A stretch of DNA of 64,000 nucleotides from Flammeovirgaceae bacterium UBA2786 (GTDB lineage Bacteria > Bacteroidota > Bacteroidia > Cytophagales > Cyclobacteriaceae). A model generated the notes under the pieces. That model ran no database searches. It had not been told where the DNA came from and saw only the letters and a list, made by a program, of their open reading frames with translations. The stretch is from NCBI GenBank assembly GCA_002352225.1, contig DEIA01000047.1:12364-76363 (forward strand). The letters run 5' to 3'. The position numbers were made by a program, and so were the translations under genes. Of the stretch, positions 17,735 to 27,041 are shown in pieces. Every line of letters starts with the position of its first letter. The first letter of the stretch is position 1.

Positions 17735-19708
17735 ATGATTATCCGTGCTTTACTTTGTTTACTTCTCTTTACAACTGTTACGGTTGCACAACAAACCCAA
17801 CCCATTCGCAAATCCATCGAAACCTCCACACGTTCTATACGCAAAGATGTACCGCTCACCAATTCTATTCGAAGGGCATTTGATGCCGGCACGCGCGATT
17901 TTACGGGAAAACCCGGACCAAACTATTGGCAATTAGAAACTGATTTCTACATCAACGCCCGTCTTGATCCGGCCACACAAACAATAACTGGTTCAGAAAA
18001 AATCGTTATTCATAACAATAGTAAAGACAATCTGCGCACACTGGCGCTTCGTTTAGATCATAACATCTTTAGGGCCGATGTGCCCCGCGGTTCTTCCACA
18101 CCGGCCGAAACAACGGATGGGATGATTGTTACCCGTATAAAAATTGCTGGTAAAGAAGTTGATCTTAAGGCTGCTCCGGCTGGCCGTAATGAAGCCCCGA
18201 AACTGGCCGTAATTAACCTTAACAGAACTGTAGCAACACTTATTTTAGATGCCCCGATAAACGCAGGCACAACTGCCGAACTTGAAATTGACTGGCACAC
18301 CAAATTGCCCGGTGGAACAAACGGCCGCGGCCACCGCATGACACAACGTTTCGATAGCAAACTGTTTCAGCCCACGCAATGGTTTCCGCGCCTGGCCAAG
18401 TACGATGATTTGCGTGGTTGGGAAGTTAGCCCATACCTTGGCCCCGCGGAGTTCTTTAACAACTTTGGCAAGTTTGATGTACACCTTACTGTACCAGGCG
18501 GATGGATTGTAACGGCAACGGGTGTACTCCAAAACCCGAATGAGGTTTTAACAGAAACTACACGCCAACGTCTTGCTACTATCTTAACCTCCAATAATGA
18601 AATAACTTTAGTGGGTGAAAATGAAACCCGCACTGCTGCTGGTGAAAAACTTACCTGGCATTTTGTGGCCGATAAAGTAAATGACTTTGCCTGGGCTACA
18701 GCCGAAAACTTTATTTGGAAAGCTACCCGCGCTACCATTCCGGGTAAGGGGCCAGTACCTATTTACATGGTCTATCTGCCCGAACGGGCAAAGTATTTTG
18801 AAAAGGCCGGAGAAATTACCCGCCACGCGCTTGAGTATTATTCCAATCTGTGGGCGCCTTATCCATTTCCGCAACTAACATTGCAAGACGGCCCAAGTGC
18901 AGGTATGGAATACCCAATGGTAATTAATTCAAATCAGGGCGCGGCCGATCACGAAGCTGCACACCAATGGTGGCCTATGATGGTAGGTACCAACGAAACC
19001 CGTTACGGCTGGATGGACGAAGGATTTAATCAATACATGAACATTCTCTCTGATGCAGATGCAGACGGTAAACCGTATAGCCTTGATGGACTTGGACAAA
19101 GCTATGGCCGCATGAGTGGCGATGAAAACGAGGCGCCATTGATGTGGAGCGCTAATGATGCCGGCACGGGTTATGGGTATCAGACTTATTTAAAAACTCC
19201 ACTCATGCTCTCTATGCTTGGTGGTATAGTTGGTGACGAGGCCGTAATAAACGCCATGAAGGAATACACCAAAACATGGAGCTACAAACACCCCTCGCCA
19301 TGGGATTACATCTTTTTTATGAACAACCAGTTGGGGCAAGACCTGGAGTGGTTCTGGTATTATTGGCTATGGACAACAGAATCTGTAAACGGTTCTATTA
19401 AAGAAGTAAAGACAACAAAAGGAAAAACAACCGTTGTTGTGCATCAGGCCGGAGAGATGCCATCGCCCGTGGTGTTACGCGTAGAATTTGAAGCCGAAGG
19501 CCCTGCTATAAAAAAATTGGATAATGCAAAAATGATTGATGCAACCACAGCTATAATAACCTGGCCGGTTTCGGTTTGGTTTGATGGTAAGCGTACTTTT
19601 GATGCGGTGTTAAATTTTGGCGAACGTAAAATCAAAAAAATTACATTCGATCCTTATGGTCGCTTTCCAGATAAGGACACAAAAGATAATGTGTGGCCGA
19701 GAGAGTAA
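17735..19708 (+). CDS. Secreted M1-family metallopeptidase
   Basis: 657 aa, signal peptide MIIRALLCLLLFTTVTVAQ. Zinc aminopeptidase-like: N-terminal beta domain, then GMEYPMV near residue 390 (exopeptidase loop), the zinc motif HEAAH at 406-410, and the third ligand Glu in MDEGFNQYMN about 20 residues on. The HEAAHQWWP variant is typical of periplasmic M1 relatives in Bacteroidota. Divergently transcribed from two M20 amidohydrolases, so the three may form a periplasmic peptide-degradation set. Start ATG fits the signal peptide. Confidence 0.92.
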   Translation: MIIRALLCLLLFTTVTVAQQTQPIRKSIETSTRSIRKDVPLTNSIRRAFDAGTRDFTGKPGPNYWQLETDFYINARLDPATQTITGSEKIVIHNNSKDNLRTLALRLDHNIFRADVPRGSSTPAETTDGMIVTRIKIAGKEVDLKAAPAGRNEAPKLAVINLNRTVATLILDAPINAGTTAELEIDWHTKLPGGTNGRGHRMTQRFDSKLFQPTQWFPRLAKYDDLRGWEVSPYLGPAEFFNNFGKFDVHLTVPGGWIVTATGVLQNPNEVLTETTRQRLATILTSNNEITLVGENETRTAAGEKLTWHFVADKVNDFAWATAENFIWKATRATIPGKGPVPIYMVYLPERAKYFEKAGEITRHALEYYSNLWAPYPFPQLTLQDGPSAGMEYPMVINSNQGAADHEAAHQWWPMMVGTNETRYGWMDEGFNQYMNILSDADADGKPYSLDGLGQSYGRMSGDENEAPLMWSANDAGTGYGYQTYLKTPLMLSMLGGIVGDEAVINAMKEYTKTWSYKHPSPWDYIFFMNNQLGQDLEWFWYYWLWTTESVNGSIKEVKTTKGKTTVVVHQAGEMPSPVVLRVEFEAEGPAIKKLDNAKMIDATTAIITWPVSVWFDGKRTFDAVLNFGERKIKKITFDPYGRFPDKDTKDNVWPRE

Positions 19709-19776
19709 GGTAGCAGCACCGGGAGGTTAACAAGTTTATGTAATGAACTGGCCTGCTCTGATTTCATTAAAACAGG

Positions 19777-19809
19777 TTGGTCTGAAACCCCTTAACCTGC
19801 CTATCTTTA
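19777..19809 (+). promoter_or_regulatory. Promoter of the Rieske gene, possibly leaderless
   Basis: TTGG (19777-19780), 21 bp, then TATCTTTA (19802-19809), one base off TAnnTTTG. The expected start of transcription falls at or next to the ATG at 19813, implying a leaderless or nearly leaderless mRNA. Confidence 0.35.
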
Positions 19810-19812
19810 CGT

Positions 19813-20133
19813 ATGGTTTGGGTAAAGCTTTTCCATTCTCTGAGCGAGGCAAAAGATCGGTTAGCCGAAAGCAGACCTCAGTTGCTTGAAGTAAGCAATG
19901 TGCGCATTTGTCTGGTTTTGCGGGGCGATCAGCTTTTTGCTGTAAGTAACAAATGCACTCATAATGGCGAGTCGCTAAGTAAAGGCAAAGTAAATTTTGC
20001 AAATGAAATTGTGTGCCCCTGGCATGGCTACCAGTTTAACTTAAAAACCGGACGCGAATACCAGCAGCGTTCATCCGATCTTGAAACTTTTCCTATTAAA
20101 ATAGAAACGGATGGTGTGTATATCGGCATATAA
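19813..20133 (+). CDS. Rieske [2Fe-2S] ferredoxin-like protein
   Basis: 106 aa, cytoplasmic, a single Rieske domain. Cluster ligands are Cys48 and His50 in CTHNGESL and Cys68 and His71 in CPWHGYQFNL, giving CxH-x17-CxxH. It is of the small soluble NirD/BphF type. Such proteins feed electrons to oxygenases or reductases, but no partner gene is adjacent. A gap of 43 bp separates it from the following secreted-protein gene, possibly one transcript. Confidence 0.92.
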   Translation: MVWVKLFHSLSEAKDRLAESRPQLLEVSNVRICLVLRGDQLFAVSNKCTHNGESLSKGKVNFANEIVCPWHGYQFNLKTGREYQQRSSDLETFPIKIETDGVYIGI

Positions 20134-20176
20134 AAAGTCTGGCAATAGTTTATACCTTTCTGTCGTTTGTTGTGTA

Positions 20177-21163
20177 ATGAAAATCCGCCACCTTTTACTC
20201 TTCATTTGTTTTCCGTTTGCCCTGCTGGCCCAACCCGCACATTCGCCAGAAAGCATTATAAAACTATTAAACCTTACTGCTACTGTTCCGGAAGGCCTGC
20301 TGGCTCAGCGCGCTGTTGTACTCTACGGTGATGGTTTAAAACAGAACGAACTTGAAGAAACTCAAAAAGCATTTCAGCAAACCGGCATCGATGCCGTGGC
20401 TTACATACCCAGCCTGCAGGTTTTAGCCGGAGCCGATATTCAGCAAGCCTTTGCCAAATACCTAACCACGCGAAACATTTCTTTCATTATACTTTTTAAC
20501 AAGACTCCCTCATATTCACTCACTTTTTTTCGCTTCAATGGCAATGCCGGTTTATTAGATGCCACAACTTCTGGCTGGCAGCAAACGCATAGTGTGTTGA
20601 AAGAACTTTTACTTACTGTATTCCGGTTTGCTGTAAGCAATCAGAAAAAACAAAACCTGTTAATAAACGATTTTCCCGAGACTACTGTGAATATTAAATA
20701 TTTTGATGGCAGGCGTAACGAAAATTATACAAGCCTGGTAAAATCGTTTAAAGTAGCTGTCCCCTCGTGGGGAAACGAAAAAGATGATGCCCGGTTAAAT
20801 CAGATACTAACAGAATATTTTCCTCTTAAATATGAGATTGTTCCTGCCGATATCGCTGAGTCTGATCTGGAGATAAAAGGATTTAAAACTATTATCCGGT
20901 TTGTACACACCTCTGGGACTATTGCCCGCGACCTATTAGAATATGATCATGCTAAAACAGGAAATGCTCTTGCTTCTGCTGCCATTATTAATAATGATGC
21001 TCAGCTAAAAACTATTGCGGCCAATACGGTGGTCTATAAATTCTATGTGAAGCAGCTGGAATATGGAAATCTTTTTCTTGGCAACAAGTGGGATGCTGAC
21101 CCCGATTGGCAACAAGCCTTAGTCAATTATCTTTACCACATGCGCCAGCAGTTGAATTATTAG
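20177..21163 (+). CDS. Secreted protein of unknown function
   Basis: 328 aa from ATG 20177 (MKIRHLLLFICFPFALLAQ, clean signal peptide). The frame is open upstream to 20111, which overlaps the Rieske gene and lacks a leader. The mature protein has mixed alpha/beta composition, no Cys cluster and no transmembrane segment. Features such as AQRAVVLYGDGLKQNE and DWQQALVNYLYHMRQQLNY are not diagnostic. Probably periplasmic. No family recognised. Confidence 0.75.
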   Translation: MKIRHLLLFICFPFALLAQPAHSPESIIKLLNLTATVPEGLLAQRAVVLYGDGLKQNELEETQKAFQQTGIDAVAYIPSLQVLAGADIQQAFAKYLTTRNISFIILFNKTPSYSLTFFRFNGNAGLLDATTSGWQQTHSVLKELLLTVFRFAVSNQKKQNLLINDFPETTVNIKYFDGRRNENYTSLVKSFKVAVPSWGNEKDDARLNQILTEYFPLKYEIVPADIAESDLEIKGFKTIIRFVHTSGTIARDLLEYDHAKTGNALASAAIINNDAQLKTIAANTVVYKFYVKQLEYGNLFLGNKWDADPDWQQALVNYLYHMRQQLNY

Positions 21164-21258
21164 TTGATATGTAAGAGAAAGGAGTTAAGGTAATTCGATT
21201 CAAACGATTATCCATACATTATAAAATTGTATTTTAGTATCGCATAACCTGTAAAGCC

Positions 21259-21574
21259 ATGAAGATTTCTGTACTTCTTTCGTTTTTCTTGGTTGTTTTG
21301 ATGTCCAAATCAATTTTAGTTCCTGGATTTGACTCAATGCTAGGATGTGACAATGATTATGGTTCTGCTTCCAGCATTTATAATATCCCATCTGGTAATG
21401 ATTACTCTTGTCATCAATACGTTAAAGCGGCTTTGCTTAATAACTGGGTCAACTTGGCAACGGGCATGCCCATATCAAATGAGAGTCAATTTGAAGCGCT
21501 TAATATTACGGAGATTAGAAGGACTTCCGGAAGGAACTTACGTAGTAAATGTTGACGGCAACAGAACACGGTAA
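21259..21574 (+). pseudogene. Small secreted-protein gene with a probable frameshift
   Basis: From ATG 21259 the frame gives a signal-like start (MKISVLLSFFLVVLMSKS) and a plausible chain up to SQFEALNITE near 21512, then an unnatural tail RRTSGRNLRSKC ending at TGA 21555. The +1 frame over the same bases reads LEGLPEGTYVVNVDGNRTR and ends at TAA 21574, which looks like genuine protein. The simplest reading is one gene of about 105 codons with a single-base indel at about 21505-21525. It sits directly before another damaged gene. A sequencing error is also possible. Confidence 0.5.
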
Positions 21575-21603
21575 GTAAAATCAAATTAGAAACAGAGTAG
21601 CTT

Positions 21604-22236
21604 ATGAGACCCATTCACATTCTGCTTTTTTTGTTGGCCGCTCCCCTCACTTCATGCGATGAAGATATAAAAGATATGCGCCATCCTTGCGATTTTGTTC
21701 TATCGGTGGATGAAGTTACTCTGGACACAAGTGGTTCCGGTTGTGCTGACTGTTTTTTTAAATTTTCGTTTAGAGGCAGAGTCTATGATTTTCATGATGA
21801 CAGGATCGTTGATGAATACGATGGGTTTATAAACAATTATTATAACGATTTCTTTGAATTCTATTTGAAACAAGTGCAGCATAGCTCTGATCTGTTTTCG
21901 AGCCTGAATCAAGAGCGTGCACTTTTAACACCAGACTCTTTAAAAAAAACAGATTTTAATTTTCTTCAACCTTCTTTCATGCTGAAAGACAGATGTGACA
22001 GACGGTATCAAGTTGAAAAAAAAACAAACATTTTTGTTGATGTTTCTAATAATACCATCACTAACATTAGTGTGTAGAATTATTTCGTTGTTGCCAATGG
22101 TGAAGATGAACCGACAATATATTCTGTTACTTATTTTATTAAAGGCCAATTCACTACTAGGGTGTTAGTTGGTAATGATCCGGAAATTGTTTCAGGTTCG
22201 TATGCTTTACTATATACAATCGATGAACCACTTTAA
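21604..22236 (+). pseudogene. Lipoprotein gene interrupted by an in-frame TAG
   Basis: ATG 21604 opens a lipoprotein (MRPIHILLFLLAAPLTSC, lipobox LTSC) of 157 codons ended by TAG at 22075-22077. The same frame continues without a break for 52 sense codons (NYFVVANGEDEPTIYSV ... LLYTIDEPL) to TAA 22234-22236. The extension contains no ATG, has protein-like composition and no alternative gene fits there. This indicates a nonsense mutation of a roughly 210-codon gene, or stop readthrough. Function unknown. Confidence 0.65.
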
Positions 22237-22341
22237 AAGTTTAGCATTGAAACAAAAGTAGTCGGCTGGTTTTGTGTCTGCAAAATCTTATCAAAGAACA
22301 TAATCTTCTGCTAGGATTCGTGTCTTCACGCATCGCCAGCT

Positions 22342-22662
22342 TCATTTATCTTTCCTTTTATTCCTAGTAATAATCAACACTCCAATTATCAGTAGCGCAA
22401 ACCATACAAAAGCATTCATACCAGTATCATTAAAATGCCACCCGTGGTGCCAATCGCCCCAGCCAAATATGGCTTTAACGATTGCCCCAATAATTCCAAA
22501 AACGGCACCAATAAGGCCTGCTATTAATCCCATCAGTCCTGCAAACAATCCAATTATAAGTCCAAACAATCCTGCGCCCAGCCCTATCCAAAACGGGAAG
22601 GTGATTATCAGAATTAAAACAATAAGGAGCGTAGAAGAAGTGGATGAGGACGAGCGTTGCAT
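22342..22662 (-). CDS. Small glycine-rich membrane protein
   Basis: 106 aa. Ser-rich N-terminus (MQRSSSSTSSTLL), then a long hydrophobic stretch (about 10-68) with glycine-zipper spacing (GLGAGLFGLIIGLFAGLMGL), a charged/aromatic loop GWGDWHHGWHFND, a last TM helix (about 83-100) and a basic tail RNKRKDK. Probably two or three inner-membrane helices. Similar small proteins are widespread in Bacteroidota, often stress-related, without assigned function. Confidence 0.75.
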   Translation of the reverse strand: MQRSSSSTSSTLLIVLILIITFPFWIGLGAGLFGLIIGLFAGLMGLIAGLIGAVFGIIGAIVKAIFGWGDWHHGWHFNDTGMNAFVWFALLIIGVLIITRNKRKDK

Positions 22663-22718
22663 AACGGGTTACGTTTTGAGTAACGCCTTTCACAAAAATC
22701 ATTCTCAAAAATCAATCC

Positions 22719-22756
22719 TATTAAAAACCTTTAATTCTATCTGGAATTAAAGGTTT
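22719..22756 (-). terminator. Terminator of mqo
   Basis: A perfect 13-bp inverted repeat, AAACCTTTAATTC (22725-22737) and GAATTAAAGGTTT (22744-22756) with a 6-nt loop. On the minus strand it is followed by a short T run, 67 bp after the mqo stop codon. Confidence 0.7.
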
Positions 22757-22822
22757 GCGAATATGGCTGCGAACGCTCCTGTTGAAAAATGAACAGTGCT
22801 ATTTCAATATTGTACAGGCCGA

Positions 22823-24316
22823 TCAGGCAAGATTAAGTGCTTTGTTGGTTCGTTTGCGCGAATCCTCCACCTGCTTTTCGCTCTTCGAAATAGATTGGCC
22901 AAACGATGGAGCCATTTCGTACAGGCGCGACTTCCAGGCTTCTGATTGGCTCTGTTTCTTAAAACATTTTTGAATTAATTCAATCATCATTGCTACCGCT
23001 GTTGAAGCACCGGGCGATGCTCCGAGCAAGGCCGCTACTGTTCCATCTTCAGATACAACCAGCTCGGTGCCAAATTCAAGCACACCACCCTTTTCCTTGT
23101 CTCTTTTAATTACCTGCACACGTTGCCCGGCTTCTAATAATTCCCAGTCTTCCTGCTTGGTAAACGGAACGTATTCGCGTAATGCTGCGTGGCGATCTTC
23201 TGGTTTTAATCTTAATTGTTGAATAAGGTATTTTGTGAGTGGAACATTTTTAATTCCGGCAAAAATCATGGGCATCAGGTTATCGAACTTAATGGAATTA
23301 GGAAGGTCCATCAGCGATCCATTCTTTAAGAACTTGGTTGAGAATCCCGCAAAGGGGCCAAACAATAACTCTTTCTTTCCATTAATAAAACGTGTATCAA
23401 CATGTGGTACCGACATAGGGGGCGAGCCTACCGATGCTTTACCATATACCTTGGCGTGATGCTTTTGTATTAACTCTTCGTTATTGCATTTTAGCCAAAG
23501 GCCGCTAACCGGAAAGCCACCATACCCGTTGCGTTCTTTTATTTCAGCCCGCTTTAACAAATGCAAGGTTGCTCCGCCTGCTCCAATAAAAACAAAGTGC
23601 GTATTAAACACTTTCTTCTCTTTGGTGTGTCTATCGCGTACAAATACATCCCATCCCTTTTTTCCATCCGGATCCAGATCCAGACATTCGGTATTATAGT
23701 GAATGGTAACACCCGGCATTTTACCCAACTGTTCAATCATGCTTCGCGTAAGCGCACCAAAGTTTACATCGGTACCCATTTCCATGCGGGTAGCTGCAAC
23801 GGGTTGCTTTTTTGTGCGGCCGCGCATTACAATAGGAGCCCATTCGGCAATATGATCGTGTGTTTCGGAATATACCATTTCCTTAAACAATGCATTTGCA
23901 TTCATTAATGCATATCGCTTTTTTAAAAAGTCAACGTTATCAGTTCCCCACACCAGACTCATATGGGGTACTTTAGAAATAAAGTCGGCCGGGTTTTGAA
24001 TATATTTTTTTTCAATCAGGTAAGTCCAGAACTCGCGCGACACTTCATAAGCCTCTCCAATTTTAAATGCTTTGTTACACTCAACCGAACCATCAGTTTT
24101 TTGCGGTGTGTAGTTTAATTCGCAAAATGCTGCGTGGCCGGTTCCGGCATTATGCCAGGCATCAGAACTTTCCATTCCTGACTTATCCAGTCGCTCAAAA
24201 ATATGAATGGAAAGGTTGGGGTCCAGCTCTTTTAACAACATACCGAGGGTGGCACTCATGATGCCGGCTCCCATCAGCACAACGTCTGTTTTGGGGGTGC
24301 GGGGGTTTGGGGTCAT
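22823..24316 (-). CDS. mqo: Malate:quinone oxidoreductase
   Basis: 497 aa peripheral membrane FAD enzyme oxidising L-malate to oxaloacetate and passing electrons to quinone, an alternative to soluble malate dehydrogenase in the TCA cycle. FAD-binding GAGIMSATLGMLLKELDP (about 16-33) and the family signatures SSDAWHNAGTGHAAFCELNY and PVSGLWLKC are present; length is the usual 490-500. Monocistronic, with its own hairpin terminator. A possible -7 box CATATTTG (minus strand, 24375-24368) lies in the 165-bp gap shared with the divergent cytochrome peroxidase gene. Confidence 0.96.
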   Translation of the reverse strand: MTPNPRTPKTDVVLMGAGIMSATLGMLLKELDPNLSIHIFERLDKSGMESSDAWHNAGTGHAAFCELNYTPQKTDGSVECNKAFKIGEAYEVSREFWTYLIEKKYIQNPADFISKVPHMSLVWGTDNVDFLKKRYALMNANALFKEMVYSETHDHIAEWAPIVMRGRTKKQPVAATRMEMGTDVNFGALTRSMIEQLGKMPGVTIHYNTECLDLDPDGKKGWDVFVRDRHTKEKKVFNTHFVFIGAGGATLHLLKRAEIKERNGYGGFPVSGLWLKCNNEELIQKHHAKVYGKASVGSPPMSVPHVDTRFINGKKELLFGPFAGFSTKFLKNGSLMDLPNSIKFDNLMPMIFAGIKNVPLTKYLIQQLRLKPEDRHAALREYVPFTKQEDWELLEAGQRVQVIKRDKEKGGVLEFGTELVVSEDGTVAALLGASPGASTAVAMMIELIQKCFKKQSQSEAWKSRLYEMAPSFGQSISKSEKQVEDSRKRTNKALNLA

Positions 24317-24481
24317 AGGTTTGTTCCGCTAAAAAACCCCCGAATTTATGGTACGCCAGCCCGCTTTGCAAATATGATCATGTTATTGACAGTTGCCTTT
24401 TCCAACGCTTTTGACAAAGCATGTGTCTATATGTTAGTTCCTTTTCTATCTTTAATAACTTTTGTTTTAATCGAAGATGTT

Positions 24482-25702
24482 ATGAAACTGAAAGCTATCT
24501 GGACAATTGCCGCAGGCGTAATGGTTTTTATTTTGGCTTGTGAGCCCTTTGAAAACGGGAGCCGGGAGTTGGTCCTTGACTTACCAGCAGTACCCGCGAG
24601 TTATAATGTGCCCGGAGTTACAGACGATTTGCCTACCCTGGGACGAGTACTTTTCTATGATACCCGGCTTTCGCTAAACAACAGTATTTCATGTGCCAGT
24701 TGCCATAAACAAACACTTGCTTTTTCGGATAATGCCGCGCTTAGTCGTGGCTTCGAAAATCGGATTACTTCCCGTAATTCTATGGCTATTCAGAACATTA
24801 TCTCAGATGCATTTCAGGAATTTATTATTCCGGCCGACACAACCGGTAATACAGATAGTACAACCATTGTTGTGATTGATCCGGGTGTAATCGGGTACAT
24901 GCCCGGGGTTCCTGTGTCGCCCGATTTTGTTGCCACTCCAACTTCACTTTTCTGGGACGGCCGCGAAAGTAATTTGAAACAAATGGTAACAAGACCAATC
25001 ATGAATCACATTGAAATGGGAATTCACGATATGGATGCATTAGCACAGAAGTTAAATCAGATTCCGGAATACGAATCGCTGTTTCAAAAAGCATTTGGCG
25101 AACAAGAGGTAACAGCCGAAAAAATTTCTCAGGGGCTTAGTGCTTTTCTGTTAAGCATTCGCAGCAACCAATCGAAGTTTGACAAGGCTATGGTGTTTCG
25201 TACCGATGCTTTTACTTTTAACTCCAAGCCGGCTAACACACTAACAATAAATCTTCCTCTCATAAATCTATCTGCTCAGGAAGAGTTGGGCCGGCAGTTA
25301 TTCTTCAACAAATTCAATTGTAACAATTGTCATGATGCCAATGGCTTTGCCGATATCGGGTTGGATGCATCGCCTAAAGATGCGGGTTTAATGGAAACAA
25401 CGGGAGTATTGCAACACAAAGGTCAGTTTAAAATTCCTTCGCTGCGAAATGTAGAGCTTACCGGCCCCTACATGCACGATGGCCGGTTTAAAACACTTGA
25501 GGCAGTAATTGAGCATTACAGTCATGGTATTAATAACAGTCCTAACCTCGATACTCGTTTAAAAGGATTAGATGGTCGTCCGTTACAAATGAATATGACC
25601 CCGGGCGAAGTAAAAGCAATTGCCGCTTTTCTCTCCACCCTTACCGATTACCAATTGATTTCAGATACACGGTTTTCTAATCCCTTTAAGGTTAAGCAAT
25701 AA
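24482..25702 (+). CDS. Di-haem cytochrome c peroxidase (MauG/CcpA type), lipoprotein
   Basis: 406 aa from ATG 24482 (MKLKAIWTIAAGVMVFILAC, lipobox ending at Cys20). Upstream in-frame ATGs give an implausible double leader. Two c-type haem sites: CASCH at 71-75 and CNNCH at 280-284, with the expected PSLRNVELTGPYMHDGRFKT block following the second. It reduces H2O2 (or oxidises a protein/organic target) in the periplasm using cytochrome c electrons. An outer-membrane-type gene follows within 3 bp, so the two are probably cotranscribed. Confidence 0.93.
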   Translation: MKLKAIWTIAAGVMVFILACEPFENGSRELVLDLPAVPASYNVPGVTDDLPTLGRVLFYDTRLSLNNSISCASCHKQTLAFSDNAALSRGFENRITSRNSMAIQNIISDAFQEFIIPADTTGNTDSTTIVVIDPGVIGYMPGVPVSPDFVATPTSLFWDGRESNLKQMVTRPIMNHIEMGIHDMDALAQKLNQIPEYESLFQKAFGEQEVTAEKISQGLSAFLLSIRSNQSKFDKAMVFRTDAFTFNSKPANTLTINLPLINLSAQEELGRQLFFNKFNCNNCHDANGFADIGLDASPKDAGLMETTGVLQHKGQFKIPSLRNVELTGPYMHDGRFKTLEAVIEHYSHGINNSPNLDTRLKGLDGRPLQMNMTPGEVKAIAAFLSTLTDYQLISDTRFSNPFKVKQ

Positions 25703-25705
25703 TTT

Positions 25706-27040
25706 TTGTTTCGGGTGGTGAAGTTTTTTAATTGCCTGTTTGGTGTTTGCTTTTTTCTCCCCTTTTTGTTGCGGGCACAATCGGTGTATGAAAAAGGATA
25801 CTTTGTTGACCTGAATAATCAAAAGACAGAATGCTTTATTAAACCTGAAGCATGGCCGGCCCATGGTACCGTAACGTATCTGCTTACCTCCAAAGATCAA
25901 CCACAAACTAAATCGCTTGATGATCTTTCTGAAATTTCGATTCTGGATTTATTCAAATTGAAGCGAACAAAAGTTCAGATTGATATTTCAGGAGATGAAA
26001 GTCCGCTGTTGAGTTATACTCCCGAACCAGAATGGCACAACGAAGAACTTTTTTTGTGGACTTTGGTAGATGGAAACACCTCGCTTTATGTTTATGAGGG
26101 CGATGGCCTTACCCGCTATTTTTACAGCATAGCCGATAACCCGCCTGAGCAATTGGTTTACAAAAAGTATCGTACCACATCCGGCATCAAGCTGAACGAA
26201 TCTTTTAAACAAACCCTGTTCGATAAAGTAAACTGTGCCGATAGTCTGTTCTCTTACTTTGCCGCATTGCCGTATGGCGAACAGGCGCTGATCAACCATG
26301 TGGTGGCTGAAAACAATTGTGCCGGAACTTCTGTACAGACTTACCCTACTAAACCGAAAAAAGCATTTATACCGCTTGCAGAAACCCGTACGTTAAACGC
26401 TATAGAAAATTCAAAGCCGGAGAAAAAGAAACCTAACCCTCCGGCCGAACCAGAACCCTCTGTATTTGAGAATAAAAAGCGGGTAAATTATTTCGGGCTC
26501 GAAGTAAATCCACTCCTTCGGCAAATTGTTAACCTGAATCCAAACAGCACGCCCACCACCAATCCGTTTGGAATTCAGTTCGCATCCAATTCAACCCGCA
26601 CAGGCAGAGGAATAAGTTCAGGTCTTACTTACTTGCGATCGAAATTCAATGACGACAATAACGGTGTAACCCGCGAAACCATAAACCGCGAGGTTGCCTT
26701 TCGGTTTGGGTATGAACGCAAACATCAAATAGGCAAGCGATGGATTGCATTACATGGCTACGATTTTGTTGTGGGTGGAGCTAAATTATATACTGAAACC
26801 AACGATCCGTTTGCGGGTAGCATTGTTACAGAAACTTCATCTAATATGTGGGGGTTTGGGCTCCGGGCAGGATTGTTATTTCTGATTAGCGACAGGGTTA
26901 CACTGGGCACCGAAGCCACCTACTATTCGCGTTACATTACAGATAAGACAAAACTCACGGGGCTTCCTGATAGTAAACAAAAGACTTCTGAGTTTGAATT
27001 AACGCTTCCTGTTGTGCTTATTCTCTCAATTCGGTTTTGA
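25706..27040 (+). CDS. Probable outer-membrane beta-barrel protein
   Basis: About 440 aa with no ATG at the 5' end. TTG 25706, GTG 25715 and GTG 25718 are in frame, and GTG 25718 gives the cleanest signal peptide (MKFFNCLFGVCFFLPFLLRAQ). The N-terminal half contains GYFVDLNNQKTECFIK, an opening often seen in Bacteroidota secreted proteins of unknown function. A Pro/Lys linker (EKKKPNPPAEPEP, about 240-255) leads to a C-terminal region of amphipathic strands ending in aromatic Phe (LILSIRF), suggesting a barrel. Convergent with an ABC permease gene 1 bp away. Confidence 0.75.
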   Translation: MFRVVKFFNCLFGVCFFLPFLLRAQSVYEKGYFVDLNNQKTECFIKPEAWPAHGTVTYLLTSKDQPQTKSLDDLSEISILDLFKLKRTKVQIDISGDESPLLSYTPEPEWHNEELFLWTLVDGNTSLYVYEGDGLTRYFYSIADNPPEQLVYKKYRTTSGIKLNESFKQTLFDKVNCADSLFSYFAALPYGEQALINHVVAENNCAGTSVQTYPTKPKKAFIPLAETRTLNAIENSKPEKKKPNPPAEPEPSVFENKKRVNYFGLEVNPLLRQIVNLNPNSTPTTNPFGIQFASNSTRTGRGISSGLTYLRSKFNDDNNGVTRETINREVAFRFGYERKHQIGKRWIALHGYDFVVGGAKLYTETNDPFAGSIVTETSSNMWGFGLRAGLLFLISDRVTLGTEATYYSRYITDKTKLTGLPDSKQKTSEFELTLPVVLILSIRF

Positions 27041-27041
27041 T

